DNA from: Streptomyces glomeratus
GTDB taxonomy: Bacteria > Actinomycetota > Actinomycetes > Streptomycetales > Streptomycetaceae
NCBI RefSeq assembly: GCF_021462825.1
Contig: NZ_JAKEEB010000035.1
Coordinates: 21,834 to 85,833, forward strand
Direction of reading: 5' to 3'
Length of the DNA stretch: 64,000 bases
Shown piece by piece: positions 42,469-50,544 of this stretch (position 1 is its first letter; each line of letters opens with the position of its first letter). The notes under the pieces are model-generated. The model ran no database searches. It saw only the letters and a program-made list of their open reading frames with translations, and was not told where the DNA came from. Position numbers and translations under genes: made by a program.

Positions 42469-43389
42469 ATGTCCGCCGAGTCGCACCGCATCTCCCGCCT
42501 CGAACCGTATCTGACGCGGACGGAGCCCGCTCCGACTCTGCTGAAGATGCTGGTCGGCGTGCAGTTGGCAGGTATCCGGGAGGATGCCGGACTCTCGCAG
42601 GAGCAGGCGGCACGGGCTCTGGGATTCAGCCCCGCGAAGCTGTCGCGCATCGAGGCGGGCAAGGGCCGCAGGCCGCCCACGGAAGGCGATGTCCGCGCGC
42701 TGCTGCGGCTCTACGGGGCGGACGACTACGAGGCCACGGTTCTGGTCAAGCTGCTGCAACGCGCCGGTGAGCCCGGCTGGTGGCAGCGCTACGACAAGCG
42801 CCTGATGCCCGAGTGGTTCGACCGTCTGGTCGGGCTCCAGGAGGCGGCGGCCGCCATCCGCACCTTCGAGATCCAGTACGTTCCCGGACTGCTGCAGACC
42901 GCGGCCTACACGCGGGCCGTGGTGGAGCGCGGTCTGCCCACCGCGTCGGCCGCCGAGGTGGAACGCCGGGTCGAACTTCGCATGCGCAGGCGGGAGCTGC
43001 TGTCGCGCCCCGACGCGCCGCAACTGTGGGCCATTCTCGACGAGTCGGTCCTTCTGCGGGTGCTGGGCAGCCGTGAGGTGATGCGCGAGCAGATCGAGCA
43101 CCTTGCCCAGATGGCCCGGCTGCCGCATGTGACCGTGCAGGTCGTGCCACTGGACGTGACGCACGCGTCCGCCCCGGCGATCCCGGTCACCTATCTGCGC
43201 TTCGGCGGTCTCGATCTGCCGGATATCGTCTACCTGGAGCACATCAGGAGCGCCAACTTCCTGGAGGACCGCGACGAGACGGAGGAGTACCGGATGGTGC
43301 TGGACCGGCTCGCCGACGAGGCCCTCAACCCTCGTGCGTCCCTGGAGCTGTTGCAGAGGACCCTGGACGAGCGCTACTCGGGCCGCTGA
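42469..43389 (+). CDS. XRE/WhiJ-like regulator with DUF5753 domain
   Basis: 306 residues. N-terminal helix-turn-helix (~25-85, LAGIREDAGLSQEQAARALGFSPAKLSRIE) and the C-terminal DUF5753 domain (~110-290) with FEIQYVPGLLQTAAYTRAV and ILDESVLLRVLG. Such proteins pair with DUF397 proteins and tune development in Streptomyces. ATG after AGGGAGCC. Confidence 0.92.
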   Translation: MSAESHRISRLEPYLTRTEPAPTLLKMLVGVQLAGIREDAGLSQEQAARALGFSPAKLSRIEAGKGRRPPTEGDVRALLRLYGADDYEATVLVKLLQRAGEPGWWQRYDKRLMPEWFDRLVGLQEAAAAIRTFEIQYVPGLLQTAAYTRAVVERGLPTASAAEVERRVELRMRRRELLSRPDAPQLWAILDESVLLRVLGSREVMREQIEHLAQMARLPHVTVQVVPLDVTHASAPAIPVTYLRFGGLDLPDIVYLEHIRSANFLEDRDETEEYRMVLDRLADEALNPRASLELLQRTLDERYSGR

Positions 43390-43394
43390 CGCTC

Positions 43395-43421
43395 GGCCCG
43401 CTGACCCCACATCAGCGGGCC
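43395..43421. terminator. Bidirectional terminator
   Basis: Arms GGCCCGCTGA / TCAGCGGGCC, 7-nt loop, between the convergent regulator and methyltransferase genes. Confidence 0.7.
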
Positions 43422-43436
43422 ACGGGAAACGGCCGT

Positions 43437-44255
43437 TCAGCGGACGCGTCCCACGCCACCGAACTCGATCCACTCCTGGGTGAGCTGGCGCGGCGCCACC
43501 TCCGTGTCCGGCCGCCAGGTGGACACCTCCACCAGGCCCGGCTCGAGAATGTCCATCCCCTCGAACCAGGTGGCTACGTCCTTCTCCTGACGGACGCGTC
43601 CCCAGTTCCCCTGGGTGGCCTGGGCCATGAAGTCGGTGACGAACTTCCGTACTTCGGGGTCCTCGCTGACCAGCTGGCACATCACCAGGCAGCTGCCGGG
43701 CACGAGACGCTCGGCCACACGGCGTACCAGGGCGGCCGGGCCGTCGGTCTCGCTGTCCGGAATGCAGTGCATGACCGAGTTGAAGAGCACGGCCACCGGC
43801 TGCGAGAAGTCGATCAGGCGCCGGGTCTCCGGGTGCGAGAAGACGGCCTCGGTGTCCCTCATGTCGGTCTGGATGACCGCCGTCCGCTCGTCCTGCTCCA
43901 GCAGCGCCCGGCCATGGACCAGAACCATCGGGTCGTTGTCGACGTACACCACGTGGGAGCCGGCGTCGATCCGCTGCGCGACCTGGTGGACGTTGTCCTG
44001 GGTGGGCAGTCCGGATCCGTGGTCGAGGAACTGCCGGATGCCGTACTCCGCCGCGAGGGTCCGCACGACGCGCTGCAGGAACCTCCGGTTGTTCAGCGCG
44101 AGCGCCCGCGTGCTGGGCACGACCTTGTCCAGCTCCTCGCAGGCTGCCCGGTCGACCGCGTAGTTGTCCTTGCCGCCCAGGTAGTGGTCGTACATGCGGG
44201 CGGCCGTCGGCACCGTGGCGTCGATGGACGTGGACAACTGCCTTCCTGGCTGCAT
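43437..44255 (-). CDS. SAM-dependent methyltransferase, DUF574 type
   Basis: 272 residues of the actinomycete DUF574/Methyltransf_19 group: TARMYDHYLGGKDNYAVD-like N-terminus, QFLDHGSGLPTQDNVH as motif I, VVYVDNDPMVLVHGRALL, and VLFNSVMHCIPD. These are very abundant near DUF397/WhiJ-type pairs, and their substrates are unknown. Confidence 0.9.
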   Translation of the reverse strand: MQPGRQLSTSIDATVPTAARMYDHYLGGKDNYAVDRAACEELDKVVPSTRALALNNRRFLQRVVRTLAAEYGIRQFLDHGSGLPTQDNVHQVAQRIDAGSHVVYVDNDPMVLVHGRALLEQDERTAVIQTDMRDTEAVFSHPETRRLIDFSQPVAVLFNSVMHCIPDSETDGPAALVRRVAERLVPGSCLVMCQLVSEDPEVRKFVTDFMAQATQGNWGRVRQEKDVATWFEGMDILEPGLVEVSTWRPDTEVAPRQLTQEWIEFGGVGRVR

Positions 44256-44415
44256 CGTTCCCCCAGATCAATGCCGTGCCGTCGGGACCGGCTCGACGGG
44301 TGCCCCAATCCTAGGAAGGGTCGTTCGCCGGTGCCGGCGGTTTGGCGAAGTGCGTGGTCCGCTCGGACCCGTACCCTCCGGTAATATGCGCGCGGGCTCG
44401 TCTGGAGGAGGAACG

Positions 44416-44796
44416 GTGTCACGGTCGCAACGCTCACCCCTGTTGCTCGCGGGCCTGCTGGCCGCATCGGGTATCGGCCACTTCGCAGCGCCACGGCGGT
44501 TCGATGAGATCGTCCCGCGCTCCCTGCCCGGCACGGCCCGGGCCTGGACCTATGCCAGCGGTGCCGTGGAACTGGCACTGGCGGCCGGGGTGGCGTCGCC
44601 CCGCACACGCCGTACGGCCGCACGGGTGGCGGCGGCCTTCTTCGTGGGCGTCTTCCCGGCGAACGTGCAGATGGCCGTGGACTGGAGCGGTCGTCCTGCA
44701 CCCCTGCGGGCCGCCGCTCTGGCCCGGCTCCCGCTCCAGGTGCCGCTGGTGCTGTGGGCGCGTGGCGTGGCCAGGAACGCGGAGGAGAGGTCATGA
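44416..44796 (+). CDS. DoxX-like small membrane protein
   Basis: 126 residues with four hydrophobic segments and the DoxX-type beginning LLAGLLAASGIGHFAAPRRFDEIVP and AVELALAAG. GTG at 44416 follows GGAGGAGGAAC. It is coupled by ATGA overlap to the peroxiredoxin gene, suggesting a redox role at the membrane. Confidence 0.82.
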   Translation: MSRSQRSPLLLAGLLAASGIGHFAAPRRFDEIVPRSLPGTARAWTYASGAVELALAAGVASPRTRRTAARVAAAFFVGVFPANVQMAVDWSGRPAPLRAAALARLPLQVPLVLWARGVARNAEERS

Positions 44797-45260
44797 CGGA
44801 TCACATCGAAGTGGGCTCCCGGGTCGAGGACTTCGCCCTGCCGGACGAGACCGGGACCCGGCGGCGGCTGTCCGAACTCCTCGCCGAGGGGCCGGTCGTG
44901 CTGTTCTTCTATCCGGCCGCCCTCACGCCCGGCTGCACTGCCGAGGCGTGCCACTTCCGGGACCTGGCCGCCGAGTTCGCCGCCGTGGGGGCGCGGCCGG
45001 TCGGGATCAGCGGTGACGCGGTGGACCGGCAGCGGGAGTTCGCCGGGCGCCACACCCTGGGATTCCCGCTGCTGTCCGACGCGGACGGAACGGTCCGGGA
45101 GCGCTTCGGCGTCAGGCGCGGCTTCTCCCTCGCCCCCACCAAGCGGGTCACCTTCGTCATCGGCGAGGACCGCACGGTCCTCGAGGCGGTGCGCAGCGAA
45201 CTGCGGATGAGCGTGCACGCCGACCGGGCGCTGGCCGCGCTGCGCGCCCGCAGGACCTGA
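44793..45260 (+). CDS. bcp: Peroxiredoxin, Bcp/PrxQ type
   Basis: 155 residues, thioredoxin fold. Peroxidatic Cys48 lies in TPGCTAEAC, with Cys53 as the resolving cysteine in the alpha2 position typical of Bcp/PrxQ. It reduces hydrogen peroxide and organic peroxides. GGAGGAGAGG precedes the ATG, which overlaps the DoxX-like stop. Confidence 0.92.
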   Translation: MTDHIEVGSRVEDFALPDETGTRRRLSELLAEGPVVLFFYPAALTPGCTAEACHFRDLAAEFAAVGARPVGISGDAVDRQREFAGRHTLGFPLLSDADGTVRERFGVRRGFSLAPTKRVTFVIGEDRTVLEAVRSELRMSVHADRALAALRARRT

Positions 45261-45306
45261 CCTCCCGCGGAGCGTGTGGGCGGACGGTGGTGCCGAGCCC
45301 GTCCGG

Positions 45307-45340
45307 TGTCACCGGCTCCGGTGCGAGGAAGCCGGTGACA
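45307..45340. terminator. Bidirectional terminator
   Basis: 11-bp arms TGTCACCGGCT / AGCCGGTGACA, 12-nt loop, between convergent genes. Confidence 0.7.
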
Positions 45341-45356
45341 GCGGGCGGACAGTGCG

Positions 45357-46007
45357 TCAGGACGCGGGGCACTCCTTCCACGCCAGGTGGTAGACGGTGC
45401 TGATGTCACCGTCCGTCGAGTCCATCGTCATGAAACTCGAACTGCCGGGCGCCGATGTGCCGGCGTTGACCCGCAGTTCCGTGTTGATGTTGAAGTTGCG
45501 CTGCACTCCGCAGGGCGCCCACACCAGCTGCGCCCAGTCCGTTGTGTCCGTGGCCTGCCAGTTGTCGTTGTACGGGCCGGAGAACGGGTGGCTGCGCGCC
45601 GCCGTGCTCGAGGAGCCCTGGAAGTAGTACGAGGCCTTCTGCGTGCTGCTCGCCCCGCGCTGCAGGGAGGCGAAGCCGCGGTAGTCGGCGCTGGCGACGG
45701 CGTACGTGAAGCCCTGCGGCACATGCACGATCAGATTGAGCTGGCAGTTCTTGCGGAACGCCGTCGGGTCGGCGTTCCCCCCTACCTGGGCCAGGTAGTT
45801 GCTGTACGTCACCGTGAAGGCGGTGTTGTCCGGGGAGACGGCCACCGCTGCGGTCCCCTGGGGGCAGCCGGAGCCGTTCACCGTGGCGATCTTGATGACG
45901 ATCTTGTCCGGGGGCGGGTCGGTGAACCCGCCGGACGGGTCCTGCACGGGCACTGCGGTGGCGACGAGCGCAGCGATCGCGCCGCCGAGGAACAGTCCAC
46001 CAGCCAT
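45357..46007 (-). CDS. DUF4360 secreted protein
   Basis: 216 residues from the ATG at 46007 (GGGAG upstream). A signal peptide (MAGGLFLGGAIAALVATAVPV) precedes a mature protein with the DUF4360 pattern: VNGSGCPQGTAAVAVSPDN at the start, NCQLNLIVHVPQGFTYAV in the middle, and a final PCGVQRNFNINTELRV. Four cysteines suggest disulfides. Function unknown; these proteins are common exported products of actinomycetes and fungi. Confidence 0.85.
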   Translation of the reverse strand: MAGGLFLGGAIAALVATAVPVQDPSGGFTDPPPDKIVIKIATVNGSGCPQGTAAVAVSPDNTAFTVTYSNYLAQVGGNADPTAFRKNCQLNLIVHVPQGFTYAVASADYRGFASLQRGASSTQKASYYFQGSSSTAARSHPFSGPYNDNWQATDTTDWAQLVWAPCGVQRNFNINTELRVNAGTSAPGSSSFMTMDSTDGDISTVYHLAWKECPAS

Positions 46008-46068
46008 GGTTCTCCCATCCGTTGCATCGGTTCCCCGGCGGTACGGCACCACCGGGTGTTGGGGGGTG

Positions 46069-46159
46069 CGGTCCCGCGGGCAGGCGGGACCGTCGCGGAC
46101 CAGGTGCGTTGGATCAGATACCGAGCTGTACGGTCATGCGCATGCCAATGCCATGCGCA
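46069..46159. promoter_or_regulatory. Two inverted repeats upstream of the DUF4360 gene
   Basis: CGGTCCCGC / GCGGGACCG (46069-46092) and TGCGCATG / CATGCGCA (46137-46159, 7-nt spacer). The second is the better operator candidate. They occupy the 331-bp gap 46008-46338 together with the terminator at its far end. Confidence 0.4.
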
Positions 46160-46289
46160 CCACCCCGGCCTGTGAAAGAGCTGTGAAGGCCGGGAGCGAC
46201 CGCATCGTACGTACTGCGCCACACAGCCGGAACGACCATCTCCGGCCAATCGTCCGTCGTGTCGTGTCGCGTGGGTCACCACAGCCGCG

Positions 46290-46326
46290 GGTCCGCCGCC
46301 CCATGCCCTTGCGGGGGCGGCGGACC
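46290..46326 (-). terminator. Terminator of the peptide/M50 operon
   Basis: 13-bp arms GGTCCGCCGCCCC / GGGGCGGCGGACC, 11-nt loop, 12 bp beyond the stop at 46339 on the minus strand. Confidence 0.75.
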
Positions 46327-46338
46327 GGGCCGGCCCGG

Positions 46339-47013
46339 TCAGTGGGCGGGCCAGCCGTCCAGGTGCCGGTGGACGGTGACGGTCGGCTGCTCGGCACCCT
46401 TGGGGGCGTTCGCGACCGCGTCATGGAGCACCGTGTTCACCTCGGCGGCCAGGGCGTCGGCCCGCTGCCTCAGGTCGGTGGCCGGCAGGGTCGAACGGGT
46501 CAGGGCGTCCAGCCGCTGGTGGATGTCGGCGAGGCGCCGACCGGTCTCCTGGTCCAGGGTGAGGGGACGTGGTGTGGAGACGACGAACTGGTAGGCGCCG
46601 GCGAGTGTCTGACAGCCGTCGCAGTGCTTGTTGACCGCGTCGCCGCGGTTGAGGGCGGTCAGATGGGTGTGCTCCCCCGCCATCGTCACGATCTGGAAGG
46701 ACAGGGCGACCGAGCGGCAGTGGTCGTCGACCGAGCAGCCCACCCCGACGGCGTTGGCCTGATTGCGCACGGCGGCGGCCTCGACCGTGCCGAACTGGCG
46801 CACCGTGAAGGAGTCTTGGGCCTGTGTGTGGTGATGGAAGTCGGCACGGCTGAAGGTCTGGTCGACGGCGACCGCCGTGTGCTGGGGCGTTCCCGTCGCC
46901 GCCTGCGCGGGTACGGCGGTGGCGATGCCGGCCGCTCCGGCGGCGAACAGGCCGATGCGGACGGCGCGTTGGGTGAGCGCTGAATGCGTACGGGGTTTGC
47001 GGTGCTGGTTCAC
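46339..47013 (-). CDS. Secreted protein of unknown function, last gene of the M50 operon
   Basis: 224 residues from a GTG at 47013 (AGGAGACCCAA upstream). A signal peptide ends near AVPAQA-A, and the mature part begins with a His-rich FSRADFHHHTQAQDSF. Two Cys pairs, CSVDDHC and CDGC, are spaced ~45 residues apart, and the C-terminal ~80 residues are helical. I recognise no family. It follows the M50 protease by 146 bp on the same strand and could be a secreted substrate, chaperone or immunity-type partner of the peptides. Confidence 0.75.
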   Translation of the reverse strand: MNQHRKPRTHSALTQRAVRIGLFAAGAAGIATAVPAQAATGTPQHTAVAVDQTFSRADFHHHTQAQDSFTVRQFGTVEAAAVRNQANAVGVGCSVDDHCRSVALSFQIVTMAGEHTHLTALNRGDAVNKHCDGCQTLAGAYQFVVSTPRPLTLDQETGRRLADIHQRLDALTRSTLPATDLRQRADALAAEVNTVLHDAVANAPKGAEQPTVTVHRHLDGWPAH

Positions 47014-47159
47014 TTGGGTCTCCTGCTGGAGTGATGTCGACGGACGGTGCGCCGCCGGTCCGGGGTGCGTGCACGGCACTCCCGGCCGGCGGCGGGGACC
47101 GGTCCCGGGCCCAGGACCGGGGCCGGTCCGTACGGCCCCCGGGGCGTGGCCCGGGGTGT

Positions 47160-49046
47160 TCAGGAAGCGGTGGGCGTGGGCGACCCGGCGGACGGCTCGC
47201 TCGGAGTGGCCGACACGGACGGGGTGTCGGCAGGAGACGGCGGCGCGGAGGGCGAGGCGGAGCCGGGAGTCGGGGGAACCGACGCCGGGCCCCCGATCGG
47301 GGCGGAACTGCCGGTCGGCTTGCCGTCGGGGGCCACGGACGGCGTCTTGGAGGCGCTGGGCCCGGGGCTCGTGGAGCCGGACGGGCCCAGGGAGGCTGAG
47401 GGACCGGCCGAGGCGCTCGGGGCCACCGTTCCGGAGGGCGTGCCCGAGAGCGTCGCCGATGGCGCGACGCTGGGGTGGCCGGGTGTCGTGGCGCGCCGTG
47501 CGGGCGGGGCCGAGGTGGACACACCGGGCTGCAGGATCGGGGCGATCGGGGGCTTCTTCGGGAGCGGCTCCGGCGTCAGACCCGACACCCAGGCGTAGCT
47601 GAGGCCGCCCAGTCCGACCAGGACCACCCCGCACAACGCCACGCGCAGTCCCGGCCGTCCGGCCGTCGACTTCGCGGCGCCCCGCCACAGGCGCCCACCG
47701 AGTTTCACCGACAGATAGAGCACGCCCGCCATGGGGCACAGCAGCATGACGCAGCCGACCACGCCCATCAGACCCGCCGCGATCTGCCCGTGTGCGAACG
47801 CGCCGCCGGTGCCGAGGACTTGCTCGGTCAGCGAGCGGACCATGGTGGTGGTGATCCGGGGCAGGTTCCACAGCGCGTAGCCCAGCTCGCCGACCAGCAG
47901 GGGCACCATCGTCAGCACCCAGGTGGCGACGATGACACGGGCCGACTTCTTGAGCGCGGCGACCTCGGCGCGGGCCCTGCGTCCCTTGGCTCCCGGGACC
48001 AGGCCCAGCAGGATCGGCTTGATCTTGCCGTAGAGGTCGGGAACTCCGGCGAGGTCGCCGAGGATGTAGTAGCCGTCCAGGCGCACGGCCGGCATCAGCT
48101 GTTCGAGGATCTCGAAGTGCCCGAGGTAGACGGCGGCCAGGAAGAACGCCTGGCCGCTCAGGGCGTAGCCGCCGGCCATGGCCAGCATGAAGACGACGTT
48201 GAAGTAGACGCCGCCCAGGTCGGTGCGGAGCCGGCCGGCCCGCCCGATGCGGTAGACGTCGGTGACGTCCGTGTACATCGAGGGCCAGATGAGGAACAGT
48301 CCGCAGCCGATGCAACCGGGCCGCGCGCCGCCGTAGCGGCAGGCCGAGGCGTGGCCGAACTCGTGGAAGACCAGGGATGCCACGGTCAGCACGAACACCA
48401 CGAGCAGCAGCACCGGCTGGTCCAGCACCTCCAGCACGGGCGTGATCGCACCGAAGAACAGGAACAGCCAGACGTCCAGCACGGCGATCCCCGCGAGCAC
48501 GGCCATGACCACAAGGGGCCGGTGCAGCCAGGCCAGCGCGCGGGCGATCCTCGCCACACGCCGCTCGTTGAACAGGACGCGATGCCCCTTCAGGGCCAGG
48601 AGCAGGTCCGACCGGGGCGCGGAGACCTGGTCGTCCTCCTGCCCCTCGGGGACCGTCACACCGAGCGGGTCGAGCTTGTTCTCGATCAGGTAGCGGATGT
48701 TCTCCGCGCTCACCTCGCGCCCGAACCGGGCGCTGACCCGGTGGGCGATCGTCTCGATGTCCCGGTTGCCGTCGACGGACGACGCCACCAGGTGCAGCAG
48801 CCGGGTCAGCTGCACGACCTGCCCGTCCCCCCGACGGGCGATGTACCTCGGCTCGGTGAACCCCGATCCCTGGTACTCGCCGTGCAGTTGCAGCCCCGCG
48901 CTGAGCCGTGGCACGACCGGCTTCTCGAGACCGACGACGGTCGTACCGCCGGTGGCGACCTGGTCGTAGGTCACCGGCATCCCCCCGGGCCCGGGTACCG
49001 GGCCGGTGTCGTACAGTGCCGCGGCGTTGTCCCCCAGCAGCGTCAT
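47160..49046 (-). CDS. M50 family intramembrane zinc metalloprotease with PqqD-like region
   Basis: 628 residues. Residues ~75-130 resemble a PqqD/RRE-like fold (VVQLTRLLHLVASSVDGNRD and a following helix-strand pair), the type that recognises leader peptides. The membrane part has HEFGH at 228-232 and LDGYY at 323-327, the zinc motifs of M50 proteases, with several hydrophobic segments up to ~490. The last ~110 residues are a Ser/Pro/Thr-rich tail, probably outside the cell. Similar 'peptide zinc metalloprotease' genes occur in some RiPP clusters. The two small peptide genes lie immediately upstream in the same direction. ATG at 49046 after AGGAAAGG. Confidence 0.85.
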   Translation of the reverse strand: MTLLGDNAAALYDTGPVPGPGGMPVTYDQVATGGTTVVGLEKPVVPRLSAGLQLHGEYQGSGFTEPRYIARRGDGQVVQLTRLLHLVASSVDGNRDIETIAHRVSARFGREVSAENIRYLIENKLDPLGVTVPEGQEDDQVSAPRSDLLLALKGHRVLFNERRVARIARALAWLHRPLVVMAVLAGIAVLDVWLFLFFGAITPVLEVLDQPVLLLVVFVLTVASLVFHEFGHASACRYGGARPGCIGCGLFLIWPSMYTDVTDVYRIGRAGRLRTDLGGVYFNVVFMLAMAGGYALSGQAFFLAAVYLGHFEILEQLMPAVRLDGYYILGDLAGVPDLYGKIKPILLGLVPGAKGRRARAEVAALKKSARVIVATWVLTMVPLLVGELGYALWNLPRITTTMVRSLTEQVLGTGGAFAHGQIAAGLMGVVGCVMLLCPMAGVLYLSVKLGGRLWRGAAKSTAGRPGLRVALCGVVLVGLGGLSYAWVSGLTPEPLPKKPPIAPILQPGVSTSAPPARRATTPGHPSVAPSATLSGTPSGTVAPSASAGPSASLGPSGSTSPGPSASKTPSVAPDGKPTGSSAPIGGPASVPPTPGSASPSAPPSPADTPSVSATPSEPSAGSPTPTAS

Positions 49047-49068
49047 GTGCGCCTTTCCTCCCCCCAGG

Positions 49069-49101
49069 GGCGGACCGCGCGTGCCCTGTGCGCGGTCCGC
49101 C
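49069..49101 (-). terminator. Hairpin between peptide gene A and the M50 gene
   Basis: 12-bp perfect arms GGCGGACCGCGC / GCGCGGTCCGCC, 9-nt loop, directly upstream of the M50 ribosome-binding site. Likely a partial terminator that keeps protease expression below that of the peptides. Confidence 0.65.
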
Positions 49102-49125
49102 GAATGTGCCCTCGTCGTACGGGGG

Positions 49126-49344
49126 TTACTGCGTGATGTTGATCGACTGAGCGGCCTGGGACTCGGCGACCGACCACGCGGAGTGGTCGTTGAGCGCGGC
49201 CGACTCGTTGTGCGCGGAGACGTTGGCGACGTGCTTGGTGACGTTCACCGTCTTGCCGAAGCTGAACTTCAGCCGGCCGAGGGCCTCACGGCCCGGCAGC
49301 AGCTCCGCGGACTCGGCGTCCAGCTCGTACGCGTTCATGCTCAT
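49126..49344 (-). CDS. Peptide A: putative ribosomal peptide precursor
   Basis: 72 residues. N-terminal part ELDAESAELLPGREALGRL, basic middle KFSFGKTVNVTKHVANV, then a Ser/Asn/His/Ala-rich C-terminus ending QSINITQ. No cysteine. Residues 15-60 are encoded by DNA identical to peptide B, while the last ~20 residues vary at several positions, the usual leader-conserved/core-variable pattern of RiPP precursors. AAAGGA precedes the ATG. It lies between peptide B and the M50 protease on the same strand. Confidence 0.8.
   Translation of the reverse strand: MSMNAYELDAESAELLPGREALGRLKFSFGKTVNVTKHVANVSAHNESAALNDHSAWSVAESQAAQSINITQ
49189..49326. repeat. 138-bp direct repeat, copy in peptide gene A
   Basis: Identical at all 138 positions to 49616-49753, including third codon positions. 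Spans the leader and middle part of the peptide gene. Confidence 0.9.
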
Positions 49345-49387
49345 GGCGTGTCCTTTCCAGAAGACCTTCGTTGACAGGCTTGATGGG

Positions 49388-49549
49388 GCCGGGCGGGTTC
49401 AGGTACCGCCCGGCGAGAGGTGGTGACGTGTCGTCGGCTTGCGAGGCCAGGTGGGGGGTACCGCCGCGGCGGGCGGAGGTGTGTGGTGATGCGTCGCCGC
49501 GGCGGTACCGGGTGCCGCACGGTGCCGGGGCGCCGAACCGTGCGGCACC
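49388..49549. repeat. Three successive hairpins between the two peptide genes
   Basis: GCCGGGCGG/CCGCCCGGC (49388-49414), GGTACCGCCGCGGCG/CGCCGCGGCGGTACC (49457-49509, 15-bp arms, 23-nt loop) and GGTGCCGCACGG/CCGTGCGGCACC (49511-49549). The last sits directly after the peptide B stop. Together they look like a graded terminator or attenuator, or mRNA-protecting structures. Confidence 0.75.
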
Positions 49550-49552
49550 GGA

Positions 49553-49768
49553 TCACTGGCTGATGTTGATGGACTGGGCGGCGCCCGAGTCCGCCACCGA
49601 CCACACGGAGTGGTTGTTGAGCGCGGCCGACTCGTTGTGCGCGGAGACGTTGGCGACGTGCTTGGTGACGTTCACCGTCTTGCCGAAGCTGAACTTCAGC
49701 CGGCCGAGGGCCTCACGGCCCGGCAGCAGCTCCGCGGACTCGGCGTCCAGCTCACGAGGATCCATCAT
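49553..49768 (-). CDS. Peptide B: putative ribosomal peptide precursor
   Basis: 71 residues from the ATG at 49768 (a second ATG follows directly). Same layout as peptide A: ELDAESAELLPGREALGRL, KFSFGKTVNVTKHVANV, then a C-terminus ending NNHSVWSVADSG and QSINISQ. The five-residue N-terminus differs from A. GAGGGGG lies six bases upstream. It is the first gene of the minus-strand operon, divergent from an HTH regulator with a palindromic operator between them. Confidence 0.8.
   Translation of the reverse strand: MMDPRELDAESAELLPGREALGRLKFSFGKTVNVTKHVANVSAHNESAALNNHSVWSVADSGAAQSINISQ
49616..49753. repeat. 138-bp direct repeat, copy in peptide gene B
   Basis: Second copy of the repeat at 49189-49326; see that entry. 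Confidence 0.9.
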
Positions 49769-49832
49769 GATCGATTCCCCCTCAGGGTTCGCGATGTGTT
49801 CCCGTCGAACACGGTCAGGTCCCCCCGGATCG

Positions 49833-49873
49833 TGTCCAACTCCGTCGGACGGGCTGTCCAACGAGATTGGACA
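49833..49873. promoter_or_regulatory. Palindromic operator with an extra half-site
   Basis: TGTCCAA-N5-TTGGACA at 49855-49873, plus a third TGTCCAA at 49833-49839, 22 bp (two helical turns) away. It lies in the divergent region between peptide B and the HTH gene. Probable binding site of that HTH protein, controlling both directions. Confidence 0.6.
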
Positions 49874-49999
49874 CTACGGGCCGCGGCCACTGTGACGCAA
49901 GCGGTTCGGGAGGACACCTTCCGTCACTCACCCAAGTCGCCCCTAGAATGATCCGACACGGAACAGTTCCGCCCGGCGGCGAGCAGGAAGTGACCATCG

Positions 50000-50392
50000 G
50001 TGGCCAACGCACTGCAGCAGATCATCCGCGAGCGACTGGACGGCGAACGCTGGTCGTACGGCGACGTCGCCCGCCGCGGAGGCATCCCGCGCTCCACCGT
50101 CCACCACCTGGCCACCACCGACCACATGACCCGCATGCCCCAGCCGGCCACCCTGGAAGGGCTGGCGCAGGGGCTGGGGCTGCCCCTGCGGACCATCCGC
50201 CAGGCCGCCGCGGAGGCCTGCGGCATCCACCTCTACGCCCCGGCCGGCGAACCCGCGCCCGTCTCCGACGCCTCCGGGGACCCCGAGGTGGATGTGCTCA
50301 TCGCCAGCGTGCAGCGCCTGTCGGCGGAGGACCGCCGCCATGTCGCGGCGCTGGTCGAGTCGCTGCTGAAGCGCGGTTCGGACGCTTCCTGA
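50000..50392 (+). CDS. XRE-type HTH regulator
   Basis: 130 residues. HTH at ~5-65 (WSYGDVARRGGIPRSTVHHLATT, LEGLAQGLGLPLRTIRQAA), then a polar linker and a C-terminal helix DRRHVAALVESLLK. AGGAAG is ten bases before the GTG. TAGAAT (49944) may be its -10. Divergent orientation and the palindrome in between make it the likely controller of the peptide operon. Confidence 0.82.
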   Translation: MANALQQIIRERLDGERWSYGDVARRGGIPRSTVHHLATTDHMTRMPQPATLEGLAQGLGLPLRTIRQAAAEACGIHLYAPAGEPAPVSDASGDPEVDVLIASVQRLSAEDRRHVAALVESLLKRGSDAS

Positions 50393-50544
50393 CCGCAGGC
50401 GGCGGGCAAGCGGAGCGCACCCGCACCCCACCGGCCACTTCCGCAAAAAGAAGCCACTCCCGCCCAAACACCCATGATCCGGCGCTAGTCTCTTCCTCCT
50501 GCCCGGGTCCGTGAGCCGCTCGTCCGGGCTTACTGGGGGGAACC

